Shown one piece after another: positions 52,701 to 62,900 of a stretch of DNA of 64,000 bases. Location of the stretch: positions 558,001 through 622,000 of the forward strand of contig JASJOG010000058.1 in the NCBI GenBank assembly GCA_030142905.1, in the 5' to 3' direction. The translations under genes were made by a program, and so were the position numbers. The DNA is from Heliopora coerulea (lineage: Eukaryota > Cnidaria > Anthozoa > Scleralcyonacea > Helioporidae). Below the pieces are notes generated by a model. It saw only the letters and a list, made by a program, of their open reading frames with translations, was not told the origin of the DNA and did no database searches. Positions within the stretch are counted from its first letter, which is position 1. Every line of letters starts with the position of its first letter.

Positions 52701-55233
52701 TTGTGTGTATTTTTTGGCGTGAAGTTCCCTCAGTTTGTTACTTATCATTTAGTATCTAGACCGTTTATCGTCTTTTCCATTCATGATCTTCAACGATGCA
52801 ACTGTTATCCCACAGCCACATGCACTCTGTCCAACGTGCCACGTGCACAATGTTCATCAGCCATATGTACTATGTACAATGGCTAGGTGTACCATGTCCA
52901 TCTGCTGTGTGTACTGTGTAATACACCCACGTGTATTTTGTCAACTATGACATACACTTGGTGTAACTGTAATGCTGTAGCGTATAACGGCCACGTATTT
53001 TGTGTATAACTGCCAGGTGTGCTATACATGGATACTGCATTTATCATACTTTGCTTTTAGGGTGACCGAGTGCTGTTATTTAATCAGTTCACAATGATGA
53101 TGGACATATTCGAAGTTTATTTACAAACTAGGCGTCATAATTATTTGAGACTAGATGGCAGTACACCGGTCGCTGAAAGGTACAGTCACAAAACTAGTAA
53201 AGAGTAGTGCGGAGTCTTTTCAGTTTAATGAACGTTTTCTGCGACGAAACCAAGAGTGGTACAGTTACTGAAGTAGTACAGTGCCTTCTATGGCCAGCCG
53301 TAGGGTAGACTAAATCGTAGCCATTACGTTCTAAATAATAGCCGCTGTTCTAAATAATAGTCATTAACATTTTGTATGATCACTCCAAAAGTGACAAAAA
53401 CTGTATAAAAGGATTATTGCACTATTTCTGCAGTAATCAAATGAAGATTGACATTCTTTCGACCTGGTATTCTGTACTTTCTCTCCTAGGCAAAATCTCA
53501 TAGACAAGTTTGACACAGAGAAAGACATTTTCATATTCTTACTATCGACAAAAGCAGGTTAGAATAACTAATTTCCCACGGTACCTGTAATTTTAGTATG
53601 TCGAGTAGTATGTTTGTACTATATGCACGCTTTAAAAATAACTTCAACCCTTCAACACCTTCCTACGGGAGCTCTCCCCTTGGCGAATCAAATCGTCTGA
53701 CGTTAGCCAGAGTAAAATAATAGAAGTCTTACGTCGCCGGGAGAGAGTTAAAAGGTACATTTTGTCCATTGCTGTCGCGGTTAGAACATCTCCCTCCAAA
53801 ATAGTCGACAACATACAAGACACCTTCAATGTTGAAAGTCATCCTTCTTCGGAACAAAGGTTAAAACACCGGTCTGCTGGTATCTTCACCGTGACGTAGT
53901 GAGCGCTGTTGGCGCCCACGGACAAAATTAACTTGTGGTGCACCCCTCCCCCATTGCCAAGTTGGAAAATGACGTCAATGACAATATAATATTCAGGGGG
54001 ATATATTTATAACGACTTTTGCTGTAATTTTCTATTACTTTTAAATTTACATAAATTTTTGCTTCATAGCGTCACAGTTTGATGCGCCCTACATTTAGCG
54101 CACAAAGTCAGTTGCCCCCATGCTCCCTCGAGAGCTCATTGCTTTTTACTGTCGCTTGAAAGTTACAGATTGAAAGTGTTCGAATCTTTTGGACCGGACG
54201 TGGGTCATCGTTCTTCCACTGACGTGATTTTTAAAACCTTTCGTTTTTGTTTCCACCAGGAGGCCTGGGTATCAACTTAACTTCAGCAAATGTTGTCATT
54301 CTGTACGATCTGGACTTCAACCCACACAACGATAAACAGGCGGAAGACAGATGTCACAGATTAGGGCAGACAAGGTACACAGTTCTCATGATGTAACCAT
54401 GTGTCGTATATCGTAATGTACATATGGCCACAAATTTAATATTCTTTTACATACATTTAAATTACTCTTATTAGTCTCGAATTCGGGTTGGCTCTTTTGA
54501 AATGCAGTCACCAGAACGAGGCCAATCAGGCTAGTTTAACAGCGTATAAAAGATATAAAATTCGTAGTGATATATTCATTAAGTGTATTGGTTGATAAAA
54601 CGTAGATGGGCTTTTCTAGGAAAGTGCAGAGATACAAATTAACTGGGGCATACAGAGGTATTTCTCCCAGATTTTCCGAATGTTTTCTAATGTTTTGATT
54701 ATCCGAATAATTTTTACCCAAACTTACCGTAAAGCTCACTGATGTTTGTGAACTTTCCGTTTTGTGCGCATTATCTTTTCCGTGTTTAAGTCACGCCAAA
54801 CATATGTGACATTATTCCTTAACTGCACGTGATAAGTCGTTTGTCCTAATTTTAAGACTTAAAATTGTACTTCAACGATTATTTACGTTCATTGTTTTCA
54901 CACGCAAGTCGCTCTTGAACTGTTTTGCATCCTCCTTAGGGATGTCAACGTGTACAGACTTATTAGCAAAGAAACCATCGAAGAAGCAATCCTAAAATGT
55001 ACCAAGGACAAGATGCGCCTGCACGAAGATATCTCACAATCTAAAGAAGGTACGGTCAACTACTTTAGCACACACCCTGCACGACAGCTTTACTGAGAAT
55101 GGTCAGTACTCGTACATATAAATCCAGCCGCACGTAGTTCTTATTGATAGCCTTGTTTATTTTTCTAGGCAACAAAAGTTCCGATAAGGACGATATTCAG
55201 ACTCTTGTAAAAGCAGTGTTTGGCCGACATTAG
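40708..55233 (+). CDS. SMARCAD1: SMARCAD1-type SNF2 chromatin remodeller
   Basis: This is the orthologue of SMARCAD1/Fun30, a nuclear ATPase that remodels nucleosomes in heterochromatin maintenance and DNA-end resection. There are 22 exons in phase: 40708-41191, 42983-43450, 44521-44741, 44966-45004, 45110-45232, 45846-45931, 46521-46611, 47185-47284, 47814-47873, 48298-48376, 48492-48627, 49827-49967, 50489-50581, 51034-51154, 51490-51605, 52322-52417, 52584-52676, 53061-53179, 53490-53557, 54260-54374, 54940-55049, 55169-55233. These give about 1007 residues (human 1026). Two ubiquitin-binding CUE domains lie near 111-149 ([10 protein letters not shown]) and 237-278 ([14 protein letters not shown]). 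The ATPase shows ILADEMGLGKTIQ split across exons, DEGH near 609-612, [28 protein letters not shown] and [12 protein letters not shown]. Introns carry several mobile elements. Confidence 0.97.
42449..42844. mobile_element. Non-autonomous DNA transposon, 5-bp target duplication
   Basis: A 396-bp element in SMARCAD1 intron 1 begins CAGGGCTTGACACTAAC and, read from the right end, begins CAGGGCTTGATGCTAAC; these are 17-nt terminal inverted repeats with two differences. The sequence GATTT occurs directly on both sides (42444-42448 and 42845-42849). Inside, GGAAAGTAAA recurs at least four times. There is no transposase. CAGGG-type ends occur in hAT elements, and some hAT lineages give 5-bp duplications, so a hAT assignment is plausible but not proven. 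Confidence 0.8.
43925..43990. repeat. Small hairpin in SMARCAD1 intron 2
   Basis: AAACTGTATGGG and GGATTTAC on the left pair with GTAAATCCCATACAGTTT on the right across a short loop. The 124-codon open frame that crosses it (43769-44143) has no recognisable domain and is probably a by-product of the repeat. Confidence 0.6.
45388..45775. mobile_element. Nested SINE cluster: tail-to-tail palindrome plus a full copy
   Basis: Two inverted copies of a SINE tail form a palindrome of about 75-nt arms (45388-45542): CAGAGTCATCCTCAGAGATA at left against TCTCTGAGGATGATTCTG at right. Directly after it, 45581-45775 holds a longer copy with tRNA-like promoter boxes (TAGCTCAACATG and AGTTCAAATCC) and the same tail (TTGACTTTTGCGGTGTCAG). 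A related complete copy is at 61581-61800. The whole cluster sits in a SMARCAD1 intron. Confidence 0.75.
48840..49060 (-). repeat. Degenerate tandem tRNA-like SINE remnants
   Basis: Several decayed units related to a tRNA core follow each other: CAATGAGATGCTTTAACCATT...GAGCTACATGGACTGAG, then GAGCTACTTGGAATGAGATG, then CTCTAACCACTGAACTTCATAG. Read on the minus strand they resemble a TGGTTAGAGC A-box region. They match the arms of the palindrome at 50080-50392. Confidence 0.6.
49173..49784. mobile_element. hAT-like non-autonomous transposon with 8-bp target duplication
   Basis: The element starts CAGGGGTGTAACGATTAATC and ends GAATCGTCACACCCCTA, so its ends are inverted repeats (CAGGGGTG against TAGGGGTG from the right). 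It is flanked by perfect 8-bp direct repeats CTTACTAC at 49165-49172 and 49785-49792. Eight-base duplications and these ends are the signature of the hAT superfamily. At 612 bp with no open frame for a transposase it is non-autonomous. It interrupts a SMARCAD1 intron; intact flanking duplications argue for a fairly recent insertion. Confidence 0.92.
50080..50392. mobile_element. Large palindrome made of two tRNA-derived SINE copies
   Basis: Two 114-nt arms (50080-50193 and 50279-50392) are nearly perfect inverted copies, differing at only a few positions (for example CTATTCTC against the complement of ATATTAG, and GGGAAAAGAACCC against GGGTTCGATTCCC). The right arm reads as a tRNA-like core on the plus strand: TGGTTAGAGCATC (A-box region) then GGGTTCGATTCC (B box, near 50317). 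The anticodon arm does not pair properly, so it is not a working tRNA. It lies in a SMARCAD1 intron. Confidence 0.85.
51640..52190. repeat. CAA/ACA trinucleotide-rich tract with a 15-bp tandem array
   Basis: About 550 bp of SMARCAD1 intron is built from AAC/CAA repeats. At 51837-51906 a 15-bp unit, ACATCAACAACAACT, repeats nearly perfectly about four to five times. Long open frames on either strand here (Thr-rich on plus; Val/Leu-rich on minus, 51519-52307) are translations of the repeat, not genes. The upstream exon ends at 51605, just before the tract. Confidence 0.92.
53645..53755. repeat. Representative copy of a dispersed short hairpin repeat
   Basis: This copy reads CTCTCCCCTTGGCGAATCAA, then ATCGTCTGACGTTAGCCAGA, then GTAAAATAATAGAAGTCTT, ending near GAGAGAGTTAAA. 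The core TCTGGCNTTAGCCAGA can fold on itself. Other copies or fragments lie at about 2574-2680, 2690-2765, 9121-9190, 23175-23240, 24985-25060, 28485-28560, 33170-33240, 34626-34712, 37205-37300 and 46788-46850, on both strands and mostly in introns. I see no coding potential or target duplication. Confidence 0.75.
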
Positions 55234-56850
55234 AGTCTCAGGATATAAATTACAAATATTTGAGAGACCAGACGTTTAGAAGGTAGAAAGATTATTTCAA
55301 ACTAATTGTTATAGTTAGGATTAAAAATAGCGATAATATTGTAATGTATTTCTTTAATATTCTCTTTGGACATATGTTTATATAGCTTTGAAAATGTTAG
55401 TTATTATTGAATTATTCAAGTGTTTCTAATATAGAAACACTATTCAAATTTAATCATAGTCGTATATACATTATAGTTTATTTATACATCTGGTCAGTCG
55501 AATAGTTATGCTATGGTAGATTTCTTCCCTTACTAGGTTCATCTAAATTATACATTTTATTTCACTATACTAAACCAACTAAATCTGTTCCATTCTAACC
55601 TGCGGTTGTTTGTTCAAGACCTATGAACGTTAATCCAGTATTGCCAGTTTAACCCGACGTTCTTCTTCTGTATCTTTCGGTTGACCAATCGAGTTCAAAC
55701 TTTACAGCATAACACCGTTAACAATTCAACCAAAGTCAGTTTAAGAACATTCCAGCTTTGCATAGCATTATGCGCTGATCGAGGATTAAGGTGACCACGT
55801 TATGAACCACCAGACCTGGAGTTTCACGGTATACTTCTATCTTCACTAATCCCATCACGTCCAATATTTAGATCTTTTCCATTATGATCCCGCGACGTAA
55901 CGCGTGTTCTCCTGCTTGACCTGGACAAGTTGTTCTGTTCGTAGACAAGATGCCAAGACTGGTTATTTTTGATCGATTGTAAGTCCCACGTAAAAATAAA
56001 GCATTAGCGCAGAACCATGTATGTCTGAACTCTTGGACTCACGATGTATAAACAGCTCGTGAATTTTACCTTTCGCCGCTCTTCACTTAACGCTTTAAAC
56101 CACACTGACATGGCGTTAATGACGGACGAGCTTGTTTCCGTGCCGTCTGTGGTGGGAAAATGGCGCTGGCATTATGCTTTTCAGGACAAGGTGAACATAT
56201 CTTCCTGGTGATGAAAGATATATTAATTGGTCTATTAAGTCTATTAAACCATTGTTCCTGACGTTCACGTATCGTTTTCGAAGCACGAAGTTGTGTAAGA
56301 AAACGATATTTTTGGCTACAATCAACCGTCGCTTCGTCTTTGCATCATTTAAGTTCATTGCATCTTATACGCGGTCTCGCAACTGAACAAGATGGCAAGT
56401 GATAACGTGATTGACATTGTATGGTAGACCTGGCCTGCGAGGTACGTTTTTTTGTCTGCTTCTGGCCAAAACCTTTCCATGAAGCGAAGCCAATCACGTT
56501 ATCAGGCGTAGTTTGATAAGGGCAAATTGGTTTGTCTTAATAGTTCTACCACCTCAACCTTTGTCTTTATGGAGACGTTTTTTGTTGTAGTGGCTATAAA
56601 AAATCTAATTTTCTGAACATTTTTATTTTATTTCTCTTGAAAGGCTGATATATTACAAACTAATGCTATAAACTCAAAACGTGGCGAAGACTCAACTTTC
56701 TCAGTCGTTTCGTACCCAAAAATACCATTTTATTAAATAACGAGACTATCGAACCACTTTAATCACCCATTGGGAAAGCTGCTGAACAAAAGCAAGTTAA
56801 CATTGCCAACGTACGCTCACCACTGATAGAAACGACTTGATTAAGCTCTG
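55234..56850. other. SMARCAD1 3' region and convergent intergenic
   Basis: This follows the SMARCAD1 stop and precedes, on the opposite strand, the stop of the basic protein gene. An AATAAA near 55995 is a candidate polyadenylation signal; earlier weaker variants are possible in this AT-rich DNA. An 80-codon minus-strand frame (56116-56358) is rich in basic and hydrophobic residues but I recognise nothing in it. Confidence 0.45.
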
Positions 56851-59800
56851 CTAGAATGCTGCAGAGATTCTTTCAAACTTCTTTCTTAAGTCCGACACAG
56901 TCTCCGGATTCTGGCCTTCGTTGTCATGATTCAACGCAGTACCGTTTGTGAAATTCTGTTCTCTTTTTATTTCCGAGACATTTCCATTAACGTTTGCTTT
57001 ATCCTCGCCATTTTCATTTGAAGTTGCTTGGTTGCCATCGCTTGAAGCGGGATTGTCCAAGCCGCTCGTGTCAGGATTACCACTTGAGTCTTTTCTTTTA
57101 TTGAAAAGTCCCAGAAGCCAACTCAATCGCCTTCGGTCTCCTTCCGACTTATGACGACGACGATGGGGCCAACGTTTTGGCGTATTGTCACCGAGAGGTC
57201 GGCTTCCAGAATCTGCCGACATGTAGTGAAGTTCTGTTAGATTACTGTTCGTGTCTTTCTCATTCTCATGTTTCTCCTTGCCTCTTCGATGACGGTGAAA
57301 CTTAAACTTATGAAACTTAAACCTCTTATGACGTTTTCTATCTTTCTTGTCACGAGGCGAGTCCGGTGATGCAACTGACTTTTCTGAAATCTCAGGGGTT
57401 TTCACAGAAAAATCCTCGTCGTTTGTGATCATTTTGCTCTCTGATTCATCAGACGGTGTTTTTCTGAGCATTAGACCCGGTTCAGGAGTTGGTAGTTTCC
57501 ATGCATGTGCTTCCACTGGTTTAGGAGGTGGCGTTGGCTTAATTGGCGTTTTAACCACGTTCGCCGTTTTCTTAGAATCATCCTTCTCGTCAGTCTTCTT
57601 CTCTGTCTCCTCCTTTTCCTCATCTTCCTCCTTGATTTCCTCCGGCACAGAAATATTGAAGTCCATGCTCGCCTTAGATTTCACGAAATCTCGTGAGGGC
57701 GGACGGCGCTTAGGTCGAAGCTGCGCTCTTTGTTTAGTAACGTTTACCAAGCTTGGTTGATTAACTGGAAGGAAGGTTTAATTGAAAGAAATAAAATTGC
57801 GCTTAATTTTGTACCTTGAAATGATGATAACAGCAACAATAATGAAATTGTGTTAATGATTGTTTAGTGATGGTTACCGTACAATGATAATGATAATATG
57901 ATGAATGTGATAATGGTCATGACTGTGATTAAGACGATAGTGTGATAATGATGGTGATCGTGATGGTGATTATTGTGATGATGGTGGTGAGGAGGAATAA
58001 TGGTGATCATGATGGTGATTATTGTGATGATGGTGGTGAGGAGGAATAATGGTGATCATGATGGTGATTATTGTGATGATGGTGGTGAGGAGGAATAATG
58101 GTGATCATGATGGTGATTATTGTGATGATGGTGGTGAGGAGGAATAATGGTGATCATGATGGTGATTATTGTGATGATGGTGGTGAGGAGGAATAATGGT
58201 GATCATGATGGTGATTATTGTGATGATGGTGGTGAGGAGGAATAATGGTGATCATGATGGTGATTATTGTGGTAATAGTGGTGAGGAGAAAAATGGTGAT
58301 CATGATGGTGATTGTGGTGATGGTGGTGAGGAGGAATAATGGTGATCATGATGGTGATTATTGTGATGATGGTGGTGGTGATAGTGATAAGTTATGGCAG
58401 TGTTAGACATGATGATGATGGTAATGGTGATGATTATCATAAATATCTAATTTGATCACAATTTTGGCCCAATTACCTACCTTCTAATATTATGATCTGA
58501 TGGTGAGGGTGATGATGATGATAAAAATAATGATGATAACGATGATAATGATTACCATTGTAGCGCGCACACTCAGTTCAAATCTTTATTTCAACGTATC
58601 ACAACTAACCCTAACCATACAAGCTTCGTCAATTTATATAAATATATAGTGTTTGTCCCAGCACGTAAACCACTCATGTTATTTTACATTACACAATACG
58701 AACATCGATACTACTGGGAAACTACGTGAAAGTACTTTAACTAAGAACTATGCTGCCATTGATTACACAGTGAAACTACATGTGCTATGTAATTTTACAT
58801 TGCTAGGAAAATCATGCACGTGCGTAGTGTTATATCACTCTATTATTATCACATAATGATAATCATTACACCATAATGAGGTTGAAGATGTTGATGGTGA
58901 TCATGATGATCACGGTAATGACAATTAATATAATGATGGTGACGACTATACTGATAAGGGTAATTACTACAATGAGACTGATCACAAGTTTCTTAGAAAT
59001 GACTAAAAGAAGCCTCGAGTCAATGGTGGGAAAACTGATATCGTCTGTGTGTAATAATGATAATAATAATAATAACAATGCAGATGATAACCATCCAGCA
59101 TAATCTTGTCGAATAATTAAGTTCACTCATTATTCGAGCGTTTTTGACGTTAGGTGAAGTTTCATACCTTCTTCGGTAAAAGACACTCCATTTTCCTCAA
59201 CGTTATCCGACTCTTTTATCCAACTGTCTTCGTAATCGCTGCAAAACAAATACTCTGCGGTTAGTTTTCCACGACTTCTCCTTCACTCGTGCGACTTCGT
59301 GGCTCGTGATTGTTATCCTAATGTATGCATTGAACTGACGAGAGCATCGAGGAAGAAGTGGTGCGAATAATGAAGAGAAGTATTCCTGTCCTGGGGTGTC
59401 GCGGGTGATAATCGCGTAAGACAAAAAAATTGCACTTGTGAAAGCAGCCTGACTTACTACAAACGAATTTGAATAAATCCAGGCTAGTCGAAATTAAAAT
59501 TGAAAATTGAAATTGAAATTTATTAATTCTCCCATTGGGCTTTTTAGAACTAATAGTCCTTTGTCAAGTTCTCCTCAGAGAGCGAGGCAACGGCGTTGAA
59601 CGCCGCGTTGTTGTATTTCAGACGCGCTTTCTTGTCATGAACGTTGAGTGATTGCAACAGGAACAAGTACAATTCTAAAAACGAAGTGAGACATAGCCAA
59701 TTCTTTTTGTTCTTTGTTTGTTCTTTCACTTGCGCGACAACCGTGTGCATGTTGGAGCGTTGTTCTGGGAAATGACAGAGTTACGAGAAAAACAAAGGCC

Positions 59801-59955
59801 TATAAGATTTTCCATTTTTAAGTAAAACCTCCTTGAACCGATATAAAGTCAGTGAAAAGAAACGTAGCTTACTAGTTCTATTCTCAAGAATAATTCACTT
59901 ACCCCAGAAGAGCCGGTTCAGACCTCCATTTCTTCATCGGTTCAACAGGATGAAT
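56851..59955 (-). CDS. Basic CPI-motif-like protein, C-terminal three exons (partial)
   Basis: Three minus-strand exons join in phase: 59955-59903, 59238-59168 and 57764-56851; the 5' end is missing upstream. The conceptual order is KKWRSEPALLG, DYEDSWIKESDNVEENG, then VNQPSLVNVTKQRAQLRPKR followed by RPPSRDF. That last block has the spacing of a capping-protein-interaction motif (L..(H/N).T..R....P), and RRPPSR occurs in CapZIP/RCSD1. Downstream are an acidic Glu/Lys stretch, a Pro-rich KPTPPPKP patch, a Lys/His-rich run (RKRHKRFKFHKFKFHRHRRG), an Asn/Ser-rich spacer and a short helical tail, LRKKFERISAAF. No enzyme domain is seen. A role in actin capping regulation is inferred from the motif alone. 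Confidence 0.65.
57953..58380. repeat. 49-bp minisatellite, about nine copies
   Basis: A 49-bp unit (GGTGATCATGATGGTGATTA...GGAGGAATAAT) begins at 57953, 58002, 58051, 58100, 58149, 58198 and 58247 with almost no divergence, followed by two or three shortened copies (58295, 58341). The near identity of the central copies suggests recent expansion or gene conversion. It lies in an intron of the minus-strand basic protein gene, inside a wider GATGAT/GATAAT low-complexity region. Confidence 0.95.
58490..59060. repeat. GAT/AAT low-complexity flanks
   Basis: Decayed GATGATGATAA-type repeats flank the minisatellite (58500-58555 and 58870-59060), with a stretch of ordinary intron between. Open frames of Ile/Val/Leu or Met/Thr composition here are artefacts. 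Confidence 0.7.
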
Positions 59956-62900
59956 CTAGAAAGATGAAATACGGATTAGATATCATGATAATTTATTGGC
60001 GAATCAAACGACCTCTTTAAGTGAGGGTGAAGTTGGCTTTGACACCTTCGTTGGAACTCTTGTCGGGATTTATGTAACTCTGATCTTTGTTGTTTTGTTC
60101 TATAACCTTCAACACCGCGAGTGGGTGATACGAGTTGTTATCTTTGTTTAAATAACTGTCCGTTGTAGACAGAAGTACTCACTGTGTTTGCTTAGCGTGT
60201 TATATATGTGAACAAACATCATAAAACCAACGTATGCATACACTGCTTGCTAAACCTATGACTTTCATCGCTATGGCAGCTCGAAGTTCCCCGAATAAGC
60301 TAGGCCGTAGCAAAGATTGAGATGAAATTTTTATCCAAACCAATATGTACAAACCAGAACATATTCTCAAGCCCCTGTGTAGAACCAATAGTTGGCTTAC
60401 CATGCCAAAATTCCTTCCTGTATTTGAACAACACTAAATTTAAACGACAAGAACAACTCTCCTCGCAATACTTGCTTTCTGGAAGATGTGTTTGGTCGAG
60501 ATGAATCAGTGCTGGCACATAAACTCTTTGATATCCAATTACGTAAACGCGACATACGATTAAATTTAGATCCGTCTCATCTGACGTGGGAGAAATGGGG
60601 AGGTACTTATTTTCGTGGCGTCGTAGTGCATTTAAAGGAAGTGAAACGTCGTAGAGATTCAAGGACGTGAATATATTGTAGTGTGATGAACAATGCAACT
60701 ACTCCGTTGGAAATAAACATTCATGGTTATGAATTCGCGGCTTTTGTGATAGAAGTCAATAATCCTGACATGAAATATATCGTTTAAAAATCGGGATAGA
60801 CTCAAAAAATATCATCTTGTAGTCCTTAGAATTTCAGTTTCCTTCAAGCTAAGGTAGTTACTCGATGTGGAAAGCGGATGTTGAGTGAATTATTGTAGAA
60901 TTACGTAGGTTGATGTGTATAAGTTTCTTCCTGTACTAGAGAATAAAGATTGGAGGGACCAGGCAACTGTAAGACTCGCCCACCTATGCTGAGGTTCATT
61001 TCCTTCCACGCGTTCTAATTGCAAAATTTACGTTAAATTACTCAAGGTGAAGTTTCAGCTGGGTCGTTTAAGTGTCTTAACCAAGGTGACTAAGATGACT
61101 GAGGTAAATTTTGGCCAATGTTGACATTGGGATGGGGGTTTTTTTCACCATGACTGTATGTTCGCTTTTAGTAAAAATTAACCATTTTATTTCATAAACC
61201 CATGGAATTCGTTGGCCATTCTGCAATTTACCATCCACTGATAATAAATAAAATTGAGTAAGCCGACGAGGATCTCCCTTTTATCACAAACTTACTTATC
61301 AAATATTACAAATTAATGCAAAAAAATTCAACTTTTATTACAAAAATAATTACACAAACTTTACTACAAAAATATTAGAAATCTCTCATTCGTTTTCTGA
61401 GATCAATATAGTCATCTGCTGTAGTGAACTCGAGCTATCTGGTGAATCTTTCATAAGACGAAAGACCAATCACATTTCTCTCGCTCCTCATTGAACATAA
61501 TGTAAAGATGAATAACGTTATTCACTCGGCAAGGGAAAAAAATTGAACGAAAAATGTCACCTGATGAGGAAGGTTATGCGTTAAGTTATCGCGAGAAAAT
61601 CTCGTGCACCTAAGTTGGATGAAAACTCGCTTCCAATCTCTGTGGACCAGATAGCTGAACAGGTAGAGCGGCGGACCGGTATCCCGAAGGTGCGACATCA
61701 AATCCCGCTTGAGTCGACATTTTTCAGTTGACTTCGGCAGTGTCAGATTATCATGAAAAACTTTCTGTTCATGTATCCCTGAGGATGATTCTCAACATAG
61801 TAGCTAAGCCTGAAAAATAAAAAGCTAAAATGTCGTGAAGAGATACATCAGGATTATCCGGTGTCGTCGCCGACTGAACAGCACTGGGACCACAACCCAA
61901 ACTTAAATAAGGAGGTTCGTGGACGTGCAATGCCCGAAAATGTTAAAAATCGAAGACCTTGAAATGCCATTTCATGTATATTCAAACCATCTTGAGGCTT
62001 CGTGGTTCCTTCGTTTACTGCATCCCTGGTAAACCGACATTGCGAAAGTCGAATCGAAATTTTGAGGTTACTTTATCCTGATTCCAACTCCCAGGATTTA
62101 CAATGGTTTTTTGCTACGTAACCGTGAGGATAATTGAGGAATAAAAAGCTACCGTTGCAACGTAATAACCTTGTTGAATTGGATTCGTTATCCCCCGATG
62201 ATGATTTGCCACGCAGTTTTAATTCCTGTTTAGTTCGCTAGAGTTAAATGTGACTGGCATATTGACAATACACCACTCTTGAAACAAAAGTACAATCTTT
62301 GATAAAACTAAACAACAACGCAAAAAATGAGAAAAAAACCCCTAGACTTTTCTCCTGTTGATCCGAACTTCAACTGAGAGCTAGTCACTCCATGAATCAA
62401 GAGTAGCTTTTTGTTCAAGAGTGACTGAAGAGATTTTTGCTGTAAGTGTCTTCGGAATTTGTACCAATATTAAATGTACAACTATTCTGACAATTAGTTC
62501 TGATACTGCTGTTTACGTTACGATAAAAATTCCACAGATTGCATAGTTTATCCATTGTTTCAACGAGATAAGCGCCAGGAGCTACAGAAATAAAAACCAC
62601 AACCAAAGTACATTTTGAAAAAGTAAAGGATAATCTCAAGATGACCTTTTTCGGTCTGTGTTTTATCCTTTGCTACAGAAATATTTACGTGGATTTTGAA
62701 GCTGAAGTCGACTTGAAGGAGAATAAGTGGGCCTCAAAGTTTCTCGTGCTTTTACCTTTGTATGGGTGTTGAAATGACCAGGGCTGGTCTATCCCGTGGT
62801 CCATTGTGAAACCTTTTTGAATGCACTTAAACCTGTCAAAATTTCAACTTCCTCTTAAGAGTGCCCTCAGTGTTAACTTGTCTACCAAAATTGTCGTTAA

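Noticed and set aside
57953..58380. CRISPR array
   Set aside because: The copies are directly adjacent 49-bp tandem units without distinct spacers, in an animal genome.
62641..62773. Small secreted-like frame beginning MTFFGLCFILCY
   Set aside because: It has only about 43 codons, no further support and no splice continuation.
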